Shown in pieces: positions 28,533-37,235 of a DNA stretch of 64,000 nucleotides. This DNA is from Tolypothrix sp. NIES-4075. Its GTDB lineage: Bacteria > Cyanobacteriota > Cyanobacteriia > Cyanobacteriales > Nostocaceae. The DNA lies in contig NZ_BDUC01000002.1 of assembly GCF_002218085.1 (NCBI RefSeq), positions 310,001-374,000 of the forward strand, written 5' to 3'. Positions within the stretch are counted from its first letter, which is position 1, and every line of letters starts with the position of its first letter. The translations under genes were made by a program, and so were the position numbers. Under the pieces are notes generated by a model. That model worked only from the letters and a program-made list of their open reading frames with translations, had not been told where the DNA came from and did not search any database.

Positions 28533-28616
28533 ACTCGGCTAATTACAACTTTGTAGAGGTGCATTTGTCTTTTTTTCCGTATTTTTACATACAATAAATA
28601 ATAAAATAGTAACATA

Positions 28617-28650
28617 AAAGGCAGACATATGAGTCTGCCTATTTTTATTT
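28617..28650 (+). terminator. Terminator of PEP-CTERM copy 1
   Basis: Arms AGGCAGAC (28619) and GTCTGCCT (28633) followed by ATTTTTATTTG. The same stem follows copy 2 at 30342. Confidence 0.85.
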
Positions 28651-28665
28651 GTTGATTACTAATAC

Positions 28666-28828
28666 AACGTGAATTCGACAAATCATATGTCCATAATGTT
28701 CGCCTAATTAGCACAAATCAAACATACCTCTCCCTGGTTTTACTACGTAAAACCGTCCCTCTCTGAATCGGAGAGGGACAGACTTGAACTAAAGTTCAAG
28801 GCAGGGAGAGGTTCGTCGAACTCACGTT
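28666..28828. mobile_element. 163-bp MITE-like element with AATAC target duplication
   Basis: Ends AACGTGAATTCGAC (28666-28679) and GTCGAACTCACGTT (28815-28828) are inverted with one mismatch. AATAC flanks both sides (28661-28665 and 28829-28833). Internally a CCTCTCCCTG and CAGGGAGAGG pair lies just inside the ends, and a further GTCCCTCTC/GAGAGGGAC stem at the centre. Confidence 0.78.
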
Positions 28829-28965
28829 AATACAATATGCCATCAGCGGGAAATCATCGAATTGTTATTTTCGCCTCGTGTCATTGTAAAAAAGCGATCG
28901 CCTTATTTACCCTCATTACATTTTTTAGAGACTCCCTCCCTATACAGAGAAAACATTCTCTCTAC

Positions 28966-29232
28966 TTCATCACTCCTTAAAAATGACACAGGACAAGTAC
29001 ACAACTTCTTTATTAATAATTCGTTTCTTCATAAATATTAGTTCCTTTACTTTGTTTATCTTCACGTTTGTGCAAGTAAAATCACTGCTTTTTCTCTGGA
29101 CACTAGTTAAATCAGTGACAAATTATGTCTCTTCAAGGAAAAATATTATTTCAGTAAAATCATCCTGTTAATTTGTAATTAATCATTCAGATAATAGGCT
29201 AAAGACACGGAAAACGACACGAACTTAAAATC
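28966..29232 (+). repeat. Upstream region of second PEP-CTERM gene (copy of 27491)
   Basis: Same ordered blocks as upstream of copy 1, ending GACACGGAAAACGACAC before the ATG. Substitutions and small gaps show the duplication is not recent. Confidence 0.75.
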
Positions 29233-30009
29233 ATGTTTATCAGGAAATTTGCTTCAATTGCTGCTTTATCTTTATCTGCGATCGCTTCCTTCTCCTACGC
29301 TGATGCTGCTCACGCGATGTCATTCACGATGGGCACAGGTACTACAGGTCCTAACGGAGAAACCAATCAAGGTGCGTATACCAAAGACAAAAACGCAATC
29401 ACGATTGACTTCAACGATACCAAGAACGAAAAAGGCAAAAAAGTAGACGGTAAAGCACCAACTACTGGATTTGCTCAGTACTCATTCAGTAACTCAACAA
29501 GTAAAGTTGCGAGCACCAATTGGGCACCAACTGGTCCAGATGGTGAGGTAAACACCTCTAAACATCTGCAAGTTTTCGATAATAGCTCCGTCACAATTAG
29601 CCTACAGAGTTTGACAAAATCTTTCGGTTTAGACTGGGGTGCCGCTCACCCGGGTAATACTCTCTCTTTCTTCAATGGAGACAAGTTAATCCAGACCTTT
29701 ACAACTGCGAATATGGGTGAATTTGCTCTCTACTCGATGCTGCATTCAGGACCTAAGGCAGATGGTGCGAAACAATTGGCTGATGGAAAGTACTATCAAG
29801 GCAATGGCTACGTTCAGTTCTTTGCACAGAACAGCAATGAATACTTCAACAAAATCGTGATTTCCCAAAAAGGAGGCGGTGGATTTGAAAGCGATAACCA
29901 CTCCTTCCGCACTGTGCCTGAGCCTAGCCTTGCTTTAGGTATGCTGGCTATAGGTGGTGGTATGCTCCTCCGCAAGCGCAAAAATCAGAAGGCTCTCAAC
30001 TTAGGGTAA
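29233..30009 (+). CDS. PEP-CTERM exported protein (copy 2)
   Basis: A 258-residue paralogue of the gene at 27759 with a signal peptide (ASIAALSLSAIASFSYADAAHA) and PEP-CTERM tail (TVPEPSLALG, helix, LRKRKNQKALNLG). The ends are nearly identical to copy 1, while the central region has diverged and gained sequence (GTTGPNGETNQ, KGKKVDGKAP). The conserved FESDNHSFRT precedes the tail in both. Different mature regions under the same control suggest divergence of role. Its 3' region carries a 230-bp element before the terminator. Confidence 0.88.
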   Translation: MFIRKFASIAALSLSAIASFSYADAAHAMSFTMGTGTTGPNGETNQGAYTKDKNAITIDFNDTKNEKGKKVDGKAPTTGFAQYSFSNSTSKVASTNWAPTGPDGEVNTSKHLQVFDNSSVTISLQSLTKSFGLDWGAAHPGNTLSFFNGDKLIQTFTTANMGEFALYSMLHSGPKADGAKQLADGKYYQGNGYVQFFAQNSNEYFNKIVISQKGGGGFESDNHSFRTVPEPSLALGMLAIGGGMLLRKRKNQKALNLG

Positions 30010-30092
30010 CGTCAGTTAATTACAATTTTGTTGGGGTGTCTTCACCCCCTTCCCTACCTAGATTATTTAGTTTGTATTTCCCTAGAGAGATA

Positions 30093-30322
30093 ATTAGGAC
30101 TTACGCAAAAACCCTCTCAAACTCTCATTCCTCCGTGTCGCGCCAGTCGCTACAACGGGGCGGCACGTTTTGGGGGGAAGCTTCCCCCCAAAAGCTGCCT
30201 TGGGAACCCCAACGCCAGATGCCTCAAGGTCGGGAACCTCCGCACAGCACTGGCTCCGCAACGCGCTGGCTTCTCTGCGTCCTCTGTGGTTCGTTTTCCG
30301 TTACCTGTGCGTAAGTCCTAAT
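30093..30322. mobile_element. 230-bp MITE-like element in 3' UTR of PEP-CTERM copy 2
   Basis: Perfect 15-base inverted ends ATTAGGACTTACGCA (30093) and TGCGTAAGTCCTAAT (30308). If the end is taken as TTAGGAC, TAA flanks both sides. It lies between the gene and its terminator, where copy 1 has none. A perfect 26-bp palindrome sits inside at 30168-30193 (centre GGAAGCTTCC). A short open frame inside is not convincing. Confidence 0.78.
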
Positions 30323-30341
30323 AATAATGAGATGGAAATAG

Positions 30342-30373
30342 AAAAGGCAGACTTATTAAGTCTGCCTTTTTTT
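30342..30373. terminator. Terminator between PEP-CTERM copy 2 and EF-G fragment
   Basis: Stem AAAAGGCAGACTTA / TAAGTCTGCCTTTT followed by a T-run. A-rich and T-rich flanks make it usable by both convergent genes. Homologous to the stem at 28617. Confidence 0.88.
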
Positions 30374-30385
30374 ATGTGTTGATTA

Positions 30386-32143
30386 TTACTTCACTGCTAA
30401 AGCTCGCCGATAGCAAGCAAACTCCATCGAGAAAGTTGCCATACCAGAGGTAAGCGATCGCAAATCTGTTGAATAGCCAAACATCTTTGCTAATGGTACT
30501 TCAGCCCGAATCACCGTGTATGAGAGCATTGTTTCGGAACCCAATAACAAACCCCGACGGGAGGATAAATCTCCCTGAACTCTTCCAAAAAACTCATTCG
30601 GGGTTTCTACTTCTACAAGCATGATTGGTTCTAAAATGCAAGGATTTGTTTTGATAAAAGCTTGTTCAAAAGCTTGATGCGCTGCTGACCGAAAGGCAAT
30701 TTCACTTGAATCGATTGGGTGATACGAACCTCCATCGAGAACAACTTTTACCCCAGTAACCAGATAGCCTTCTAGCTGTCCTGATTGCATTGCTTCCCGG
30801 AAACCTTTCTCACAAGCGCCGATGTACTCTTTAGGAATCACACCCCCAACTACACGATTCTCAAACACAAACGGTTCGCTTGTCGGTTCAATCCACCCAG
30901 TAACGTGGGCAAATTGACCAGAACCACCCGTCTGTTTTTTGAGTCGGTAGTCGAAGGCAGCTTTTTGCAAGATGGTTTCTCGATAAGCTACCGCCGGTTT
31001 ACTGACGTAAACTTCGGCATTATATTCGCGTTGGATGCGCTCAATGTAGATTTCTAGATGGAGTTCACCCATCCCAGAAATCAGAGTAGCGCTAGATTCG
31101 GGGTCGTGAGTAACGCGGAAGGTGGGGTCTTCTTTTTGAAAGCGGTTGAGTGCTTTGGATAAGCGATCGCCCGATTCCTGTTTTTTAGCCATAATCGATA
31201 GCGTAATCACTGGTTCCGGCACAAACATTCTTTCTAAAGATAGTGGTTCCCCTGAGCATAAGGTATCGCCAGATGCACAATCTACACTCAACAAAGCAAT
31301 AATATCCCCTGCGACAGCGACTTGCATTTCTTCTCGCTTGTTGGCGTGCATTCTTACTAAGCGATTGATTTGCACTCGTTTCCCGGTACGCGAGTTGTAT
31401 ACAGTGTCACCTGGTTTCAGCGTTCCGGAGTAGATGCGGATGTAGGTCAATTGCCCAAAGGATTCTACTGTCAGTTTGAATGCCAAAGCCACTAAAGAAT
31501 CATCTGGGTTAGGATAGATACTCACCGATTCTGCGGTTTTGACTACTTCTCTATCTACAGGTGATGGTAGATAAAGAGCGATCGCATCTAACAAGTTTTG
31601 CACACCCTTATTTTTGAATGCCGAACCCAACAGCACGGGAGTGAGTTCCAAGCTTAAAGTTGCTTTGCGGATGATTTGCCAAATTAGTTCTTGGGAAACT
31701 TCCTCAGCTTCAAGTAGCTGTTCGGTCATTGCTTCCGAGAACAGCGATAAAGCATCAAGCAACTTTTCCCGTGCTTGTTGTGCTTCATCTACAAGCGCGT
31801 CGGGAATTGACTTTTTCACTAAATCTTCCCCGTTCTCACCTTGATAATAGTGAGCCGTCATTTCCACCAGGTCAATCACGCCTTGAAAGTTGTCTTCACT
31901 ACCAATCGGGTACTGAAGTAATACAGCATTCAATTGCAACTTATCTCGCATAGCTTGTACTACACGAAATGGGTCAGCACCAAGGCGATCCATCTTATTG
32001 ATGAACGCCAAACGCGGCACGCGATATCGCTTCATTTGGCGGTCTACGGTGATAGACTGCGACTGCACACCCGCCACCGCACACAGCACCATTACAGCCC
32101 CATCCAACACCCGCAGAGAACGTTCTACTTCATTGGTCGTTCC
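30386..32143 (-). pseudogene. 5'-truncated elongation factor G paralogue
   Basis: About 585 codons of an EF-G-type translation GTPase (usual length ~690-700). NKMD (G4) and SAF (G5) are present, followed by domains II to V with VAYRETI and GxGxxGDLSSRRG-type loops. The first ~85-90 residues, with P-loop, switch I and DTPGH, are missing. The homologous frame can be followed upstream to TNEVERSLRVLDG (T at 32135-32137) and is then lost; TAA follows at 32144. A GTG at 32110 could start a 574-residue product, but it could not bind GTP. The break abuts a 5'-truncated macro-domain gene. Confidence 0.85.
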
Positions 32144-32146
32144 TTA

Positions 32147-32539
32147 ATGGCAAGAGTTCAAGGGTGCATCCTTGAGGATTATTTGGGTGAACAGCCTGTG
32201 GGAACATCAATGATTGTGCAAACATACCATCACAAGCACCCTTTTTTAGCTACTATGCGAGTTCCCATGTCCATTTCTGGGACAGATATTCCTTATGTAG
32301 CGATGTATTCCATGCTGCTGGCTGTTCGACACCATAACCAACAGCAAGAGCAAAAAATTAACAGCATTGCTTGTCCTGGATTAGGTACAGGAATAGGTCG
32401 ATTCCCATACAGTGAGGCTGCTAGACTTATGGCATTAGCCTATGACCATTTTCTGTATCCACCCAAGTATCTCAATTGTATAGTTGCAGCCGAAAGACAA
32501 CTTCAGATATGGGAGGGAGGAAATTTAGGCTTTGCCTAA
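32147..32539 (+). pseudogene. 5'-truncated macro domain protein
   Basis: A 130-residue remnant of a cyanobacterial macro-domain (ADP-ribose binding) protein. The C-terminal half is clear: GEQPVGTSMIVQT, TMRVPMS and CPGLGTGIGRFPYSEAARLMALAY. The N-terminal half with the usual (A)NSFG ligand loop is absent. Homology starts right at the ATG at 32147, about 10 bases from where EF-G homology ends on the other strand. The frame is otherwise intact, so a truncated protein may still be made but should not bind ADP-ribose normally. Confidence 0.75.
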
Positions 32540-32752
32540 AGTTATAGTGCTGCGGGCAAATCCCCCATTAAAACGCAATCTGCCAGATTCATCTTCGGCA
32601 GTTAATGTCAACCCAAATCCATCACTTGTTTGTGCATCAACTATTTCCAAGTCGTTAAAATTTGCATCAGGCAGTCTGGATGCGCTATCCAAACCCACCA
32701 GTTTGACACGCTTGTGCGGTATCCACACGGTAAAATCTTTCAAATTGAGCAT
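32525..32752 (-). CDS. Hypothetical 75-residue protein
   Basis: A small protein starting MLNLKDFTVWIPHKRVKLVG and ending in a beta-rich part (GRLRFNGGFARSTITLGK). It overlaps the end of the macro-domain fragment by 15 bases, tail to tail. Start taken at 32752; an in-frame ATG at 32788 gives a less likely hydrophobic extension. I do not recognise the family. Composition looks coding. Confidence 0.45.
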   Translation of the reverse strand: MLNLKDFTVWIPHKRVKLVGLDSASRLPDANFNDLEIVDAQTSDGFGLTLTAEDESGRLRFNGGFARSTITLGKA

Positions 32753-32776
32753 TATGAAATTATTGAGAAAAAGATA

Positions 32777-32823
32777 TAGTAAGCACAAAGCGTGCTTATT
32801 TTAAGCACGCTTTGTGCTTACTA
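32777..32823. repeat. 47-bp hairpin repeat with perfect 22-base arms
   Basis: Arms start TAGTAAGCACAAAGCG (32777-32798) and are mirrored at 32102+700 (32802-32823) around TTT. The same AAGCACAAAGCGTGCTT module appears at 34145-34196 and 37218-37240. It may also stop xdhC-region transcription. Confidence 0.85.
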
Positions 32824-32832
32824 CGAAAAAAT

Positions 32833-33948
32833 TCAATGAATTGGTTGATTGCGGTTTCTTAAAAAGCCTCCACTACGTTTTGCTAAAACTGTTTGAATTT
32901 CGGCGATGATTGATAGGGCTATTTCTTCGGGGGTATCTGCTCCTGTATCGATGCCAATTGGCGCATATAATTTTTCTAGTTGTTGTTTACTATAAGTTAT
33001 TTTTTCTGCTTCTAAATCTTGAAGTAGTTTTTCTGTGCGCTGCTTGGGTCCTAAAATACCTAGATAACGTGCGGGTGATGGTAAAAGCGTTTTGAGAATT
33101 TCTAAATCGTCGAGGTAATTGTGTGTCATCACTACAGCGATCGCGTTTTCATCTATAGTTATTTCTTTGTGGACTATTTCCCGACGGGTGAGAATCACTT
33201 TGTCAGCGATCGCTAATCGATCAAGTGTTGCTTCATGCGATCGGCAATCAACTACTGTGACATTCCAGCCTAATGCTTTGGCAAAATTAACTACAGGCAC
33301 CGCATCGCGTCCTGCACCATATATAATCAGTGGTGTTGGTGGTTGGATGACTTCGATTAAGACTTCTATGCTGCCTGATGATTGATATTTTTTGACTGTT
33401 GAAAGTTGATTGTCCAAAGCAGCTTGAGCGTCTTTAATAATAAGTTTTGTTAAGTTTGCTTGTTCAATATCAGTTATTACACTATTGTCACAATTAAGAA
33501 TTAGGCGTGAGCCGACTTTGACATCGAGCGCATCCTCTACACTAAAAACGGTAGCGATAACGCCGCGCTGTTGATTATTTAAGCACTGAGCAATGAATCT
33601 CATAGGGTTAAGTTCGTTTTTTACATCCAAGCGTTCGATGAGTACTTGCACAACGCCGTTGCACCCCAGCCCAAATCCCCAGACGATATCATCATCGGCA
33701 GTGTTATCGTAGGTGACTACAATCGGTTCCAAGAAGTGCATGTTTTGGCGAGTATGTTGAAAGACATCATTTTCTAAGCAACCACCGCTAATTGCGCCAA
33801 TTATTTTTCCGGTATTTGTCATCAACATTTTCGCACCCGCACGTCGGTAGGTTGAGCCTTTGGTGTTGACTACAGTTGCTAGGTATGAGGTTTCACTGTT
33901 TTTTTGGCTTTCGTCGAAGGCGTTGAGAATTGTTTGTAACTCGTTCAT
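32833..33948 (-). CDS. XdhC/CoxI family molybdoenzyme maturation protein
   Basis: A 371-residue two-domain protein: an N-terminal XdhC/CoxI domain (~1-110, TVVNTKGSTYRRAGAKML and GAISGGCLE) and a C-terminal Rossmann domain (~205-350, IYGAGRDAVPVVNFAKALG). The family binds molybdenum cofactor, helps its sulfuration and inserts it into xanthine dehydrogenase-like enzymes. No such hydroxylase is in the window, but a MocA-like nucleotidyltransferase is 4.3 kb away. A hairpin repeat follows the gene. Confidence 0.88.
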   Translation of the reverse strand: MNELQTILNAFDESQKNSETSYLATVVNTKGSTYRRAGAKMLMTNTGKIIGAISGGCLENDVFQHTRQNMHFLEPIVVTYDNTADDDIVWGFGLGCNGVVQVLIERLDVKNELNPMRFIAQCLNNQQRGVIATVFSVEDALDVKVGSRLILNCDNSVITDIEQANLTKLIIKDAQAALDNQLSTVKKYQSSGSIEVLIEVIQPPTPLIIYGAGRDAVPVVNFAKALGWNVTVVDCRSHEATLDRLAIADKVILTRREIVHKEITIDENAIAVVMTHNYLDDLEILKTLLPSPARYLGILGPKQRTEKLLQDLEAEKITYSKQQLEKLYAPIGIDTGADTPEEIALSIIAEIQTVLAKRSGGFLRNRNQPIH

Positions 33949-34144
33949 ACTGAGTTTGGCTCAAACATGTAATTTGTTTGCAGGGTTGTTGGCAGTTATA
34001 TTATGTATGGTAATTCACACATATTGTAGAGATGCCTCTGCGTGGAACGTCTCTAGGACGGTTGCAGTGTTTTTATTACCGTTGACGAGTGTTTGAGACT
34101 CGTTGACGTTTTGCAAAAGCCGATATTTTCGACATTAATTCTTG

Positions 34145-34196
34145 TTCGTAGTAAGCACGCTTTGTGCTTAAAAGCGCTCTTTGCGCTTACTACGAA
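34145..34196. repeat. 52-bp hairpin repeat
   Basis: Outer arms TTCGTAGTAAGC and GCTTACTACGAA; the inner part has AAGCACGCTTTGTGCTT and AAGCGCTCTTTGCGCTT. Same family as the hairpin at 32777. It lies between two copies of a 26-base direct repeat (34118-34143 and 34228-34253) that begins AGCCGATATTTT. Confidence 0.8.
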
Positions 34197-34263
34197 AGAC
34201 TAAGGCGCAATTAAGTTCTCAGCGGAAAGCCGATATTTTTGACATTAATTCTTCTCAATTGCC

Positions 34264-34374
34264 GGCGTTGCTGAATCAAGATATGAATTTACCTCACGCA
34301 GAGTCCCAGAGGCGCAGAGAATAAGAGTTAAAAATACCTGATTTTGAAATTTCATATTCAGATTCAGCAACGCC
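34264..34374. mobile_element. 111-bp MITE-like element with 8-bp target duplication
   Basis: Perfect 14-base inverted ends GGCGTTGCTGAATC (34264-34277) and GATTCAGCAACGCC (34361-34374). CAATTGCC directly flanks both sides (34256-34263 and 34375-34382). Confidence 0.85.
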
Positions 34375-34798
34375 CAATTGCCGTACACCCGGAATTGAGT
34401 ACGCGCTTGTTGCGTCTTAAAGCAGTATCGCGAAAATAACCGCAAAAAGTCCGTTGTAATAAATTGCCATCAATCGATGCCATATCCCGTAATTGTGCGT
34501 AAGCGCTGGTGATAAGTAATTGAGAAATGACTGGAAAGCGATCGCGACACAGTGCAAGCACCCTAATTGCAACTTTTTTTTGTGCCTGTCAAACCAATAT
34601 ACTCACCAAGCGCGTCAAATAAAGTTACGCATTCTTTCAAGATGAAAGAGAATGCGTTTCGCCATTTACGCACAATATTACATCCATCATCTCATGCCGA
34701 TTAAATATTGTATTACGCTCGTATCTGACAAAACTTTTTCCCACTTGAAGAATTGTTGTGATATTTTTCTCAAGTATACGTACAAAGCATTTCTACAG

Positions 34799-35251
34799 TC
34801 AATTATTAAACTTAGCACAATTATCTTCCGGATAAGTCAAACTCCAGTTATATTGATCGTTGAGTTGGAAATACTTTCCTTGAAGAATTAATCGCAGAGC
34901 CAGTCGAGTTCTGATGTAATCTCTAATGAGATGCGTTCCCGGTTCCGCAAAAATATCATCATAATATTGACTATTGCCAAAAGGCTTTTCGCAGAAGCTG
35001 CCAAGATCTTTAACTGTTAAAATAAAGAATGGCGGTTCCTTGTATTTATCTGGAACCATAAATATAGCATATACGTGGTGTTCGCCAAGCCACGGTTCAA
35101 CAATAACTTTAATAGCATGTACTTGGAATTTTTGCGTTTTTGATGCCATAAAAGGTTTTGCATTACAAGCAGTATCATCTAACGGCATCCACAGTGTAAT
35201 AAACGAGAGCGAAAGTAGAAAAATTATAATATAAGTAACCAGACGACGCAT
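34799..35251 (-). CDS. Hypothetical secreted or membrane-anchored protein
   Basis: A 150-residue protein with an N-terminal hydrophobic segment (VTYIIIFLLSLSFITLWM) acting as signal or anchor. The rest (~25-150) is mixed alpha/beta with HHVYAIFMVPDKYKEPPFFIL and no motif I know. Two Cys (ACNAKP, FCEKP) remain in the exported part. Start at 35251; an ATG at 35290 would extend it by 13 residues. Confidence 0.5.
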   Translation of the reverse strand: MRRLVTYIIIFLLSLSFITLWMPLDDTACNAKPFMASKTQKFQVHAIKVIVEPWLGEHHVYAIFMVPDKYKEPPFFILTVKDLGSFCEKPFGNSQYYDDIFAEPGTHLIRDYIRTRLALRLILQGKYFQLNDQYNWSLTYPEDNCAKFNN

Positions 35252-35443
35252 AAACAGCAAGAGAAAGTATTTGTGTTCACATTTTGGCAATTAAAATTGC
35301 CTCGTGCAAAAGAAAAGTTAGCGATCGCCTATATTCAACTTATATCATGGGAGCGAAAATCACACATATTGTAGAGACGTTCCACCAAAACGTCTCTAAC
35401 AACGTTCCACTTCTCGGTGTTTTTATTACAAAAATCCCCTTTT

Positions 35444-36184
35444 CTATCCACACAATACCGAAGCAAGGTGAACAGGACGAGACAAATACGGGCAATGTCC
35501 CCCAGGTAATTCTATCGCATCAACTCCCAAGCGCTTGCGTGCAGCATAACGCGACCATGCAGGGGAAATTGTCCGGTCATCGGTGCAGACTATATACACG
35601 CACTCCACATTAGGCAAAGCTTGCACAGGAAAGATATCAGACAGATGTGCGGGTGATTGATGATTTCGTAGCTTTGAGACTGCCCAACGCGCCACATCGA
35701 GTTTACAATCATGAAAGAGCAATTCGATTGCTACTGCTTCGCTTAAGAAAGGATTTTTCCCAATCGAAGCCGGAACGAACATATCAGGTTCATCACGGAA
35801 CTTTTGTAACTTACTCTCTTGTGGGCGATCGTACCCTACTGCCTTCAGCATATCAGGTATGTCTTCATAAAACTGGTCAAGCGTACTAGTTCCTGGGTAT
35901 GGAATCAGCGCAGCGAGGAACACAAGTTTACGCACACGACGTTTGCTGGCAACAATGGGGATAACAGTACCAGCCATTGAGTGACCAACTAAGATAATAT
36001 CGTCTTCGTCTTTAGGAAGCGATCGCAGCACTGCATCAGCAAAATCAGACAAACTAGCGGATGGATCTTCAATTGGCAAATCCATCGTTACTGCTTTGTG
36101 TCCCCTTTCTTCCAGTTCCGGAATTAGCAGATCCCAACACCACGCACCTTGACCGGCGCCGTGAACTAAACAAAAAATACTCAT
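35444..36184 (-). CDS. Alpha/beta hydrolase (salicylate-esterase-like)
   Basis: A 246-residue hydrolase beginning IFCLVHGAGQGAWCWDLLIP, typical of the plant methylesterase/hydroxynitrile-lyase-like branch. The nucleophile is GHSMAG (Ser near 68), the acid probably in CTDDRTI, and the His in GGHCPYLS, so the triad is complete. Cytosolic. The substrate is unknown, probably a small ester. It lies 15 bases after the ClpP-like stop on the same strand, so the two may share a transcript. Confidence 0.83.
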   Translation of the reverse strand: MSIFCLVHGAGQGAWCWDLLIPELEERGHKAVTMDLPIEDPSASLSDFADAVLRSLPKDEDDIILVGHSMAGTVIPIVASKRRVRKLVFLAALIPYPGTSTLDQFYEDIPDMLKAVGYDRPQESKLQKFRDEPDMFVPASIGKNPFLSEAVAIELLFHDCKLDVARWAVSKLRNHQSPAHLSDIFPVQALPNVECVYIVCTDDRTISPAWSRYAARKRLGVDAIELPGGHCPYLSRPVHLASVLCG

Positions 36185-36199
36185 ATCGTAGCGATCGCT

Positions 36200-36814
36200 T
36201 CAGCGCTCTGTTTTATTAATAATGCTGTCAATTAAACCGTAAATGAGTGCTTCTTCCGCACTCATAAAAAAGTCCCGTTCCGAATCACTATCAATTTGCT
36301 CTTTTGATTGACCAGTATTCACAGCAAATATCCGATTAACTGATTCTCTCAAAAACAGAACTTCTTTCGCCGCTACTTCAATATCAGTCGCTTTTCCTTC
36401 ACTGCTTCCTGATAATTGACGAATCGTAATTCTCGCATTTGGCAAAGCTAATCTTTTGCCCTTAGTTCCTGACGAAAGCAAGAAAGCTCCCATTGCAGCA
36501 GCATTACCAATACAAACCGTACATACATCTGTGCGAATTTGGCTTATCGTATCATAAACAGCCATTGCCGCCGTTATTGAACTTCCAGAACTGTTGATAT
36601 ATAAAGTGATGTCTTTTTCTGGATCTTCATAATCTAGAAACAGCATTTGGGCAACAATTAGGTTAGCTGTTTCTTCGGTAAGTTCGCCTTTAATAAAGAT
36701 AATTCGCTCTGCCAGCAAACGCGAATAAATATCAAAGCTGTTTTCTTTATCTTTTGTCGAAATTACAGTTGCCAGACCAATTTGATAAGGAAGGTTCATG
36801 TTTAATGGTTCCAA
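36200..36814 (-). CDS. Catalytically inactive ClpP-like protein (ClpR-type)
   Basis: A 204-residue ClpP-fold protein of normal length. The catalytic Ser is replaced (GNAAAMGAFLL for GQAASMGAFLL, Ala107) and the catalytic His is replaced (ARITIRQL for ARIMIHQP, Arg132); the RDFFMSAEEA segment with the Asp remains. Cyanobacteria have ClpR subunits that form mixed rings with ClpP3, but this copy is apart from any clpP gene and its GSSEGKATD loop differs. It probably mixes into a Clp core without cleaving. The cupin gene lies 12 bases upstream. Confidence 0.85.
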   Translation of the reverse strand: MEPLNMNLPYQIGLATVISTKDKENSFDIYSRLLAERIIFIKGELTEETANLIVAQMLFLDYEDPEKDITLYINSSGSSITAAMAVYDTISQIRTDVCTVCIGNAAAMGAFLLSSGTKGKRLALPNARITIRQLSGSSEGKATDIEVAAKEVLFLRESVNRIFAVNTGQSKEQIDSDSERDFFMSAEEALIYGLIDSIINKTER

Positions 36815-36826
36815 AATTATTAATTT

Positions 36827-37165
36827 TTACAGCTTCTCAAAAACTCCCATTTCACCAAGACGAATTGTGATGATTTCTACATCTGTAATTGCTTTGTGAG
36901 GACCATTTTTGGCATTGGCAGGAGTAAACCAAAAAGTTCCAGCTTTGCATTCGCGTCCACCCGTTTCGATAGTTCCTTGAATAACATATACGTACTCATC
37001 ACAAGGATGGTGGTGAACTGGAATGATAGTACTTGCTGTCATGCGAAGTCGATGAATTGAACCTTGGGGAACTGGTTCAGCTAGTGGCAAGATTTGCGTT
37101 CCTGAAAATTGCTGCATATCAAGCCATTGTTGGGTATTAGTGTTAATGAAGCATTGTTGATTCAT
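36827..37165 (-). CDS. Small cupin protein
   Basis: A 112-residue single cupin. The first motif is HHHPCDEYVYVIQG (metal ligands His-His-Glu) and the second GTFWFTPANAKNGPH. It resembles ChrR/quercetinase-like small cupins. The start at 37165 fits family length; an upstream in-frame Met at 37225 lies in repeat sequence. It directly precedes the ClpP-like gene (12-base gap). Function unknown. Confidence 0.8.
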   Translation of the reverse strand: MNQQCFINTNTQQWLDMQQFSGTQILPLAEPVPQGSIHRLRMTASTIIPVHHHPCDEYVYVIQGTIETGGRECKAGTFWFTPANAKNGPHKAITDVEIITIRLGEMGVFEKL

Positions 37166-37235
37166 ATTTATGTTTTTGATTGATTGAAATTTTGTAGTAG
37201 GCGGTTTGACGTTTTTTAAGCACAAAGCGTGCTTA

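Larger units (their letters stand above)
33949..34798. other. 850-bp repeat-rich intergenic region
   Basis: Contains, in order: a TCACACATATTGTAGAGA repeat (34015, second copy at 35360), a 26-base direct repeat (34118 and 34228), a hairpin repeat (34145-34196), a small element with 8-bp target duplication (34264-34374), a 65-codon minus-strand open frame of unknown identity (34364-34561) and a hairpin at 34627-34657 with ACGCATTC/GAATGCGT arms. No confident gene. Confidence 0.6.

Noticed and set aside
30036..30314. Open frames inside the 230-bp element
   Set aside because: No start signal or domain; frames cover the inverted ends and palindrome.
31934..32146. Upstream extension of the macro-domain frame
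   Set aside because: Antisense to EF-G coding sequence; homology begins only at 32147.
34364..34561. 65-codon minus-strand frame ending inside the 34264 element
   Set aside because: No recognised domain and its last codons come from the element; kept only as a remark.
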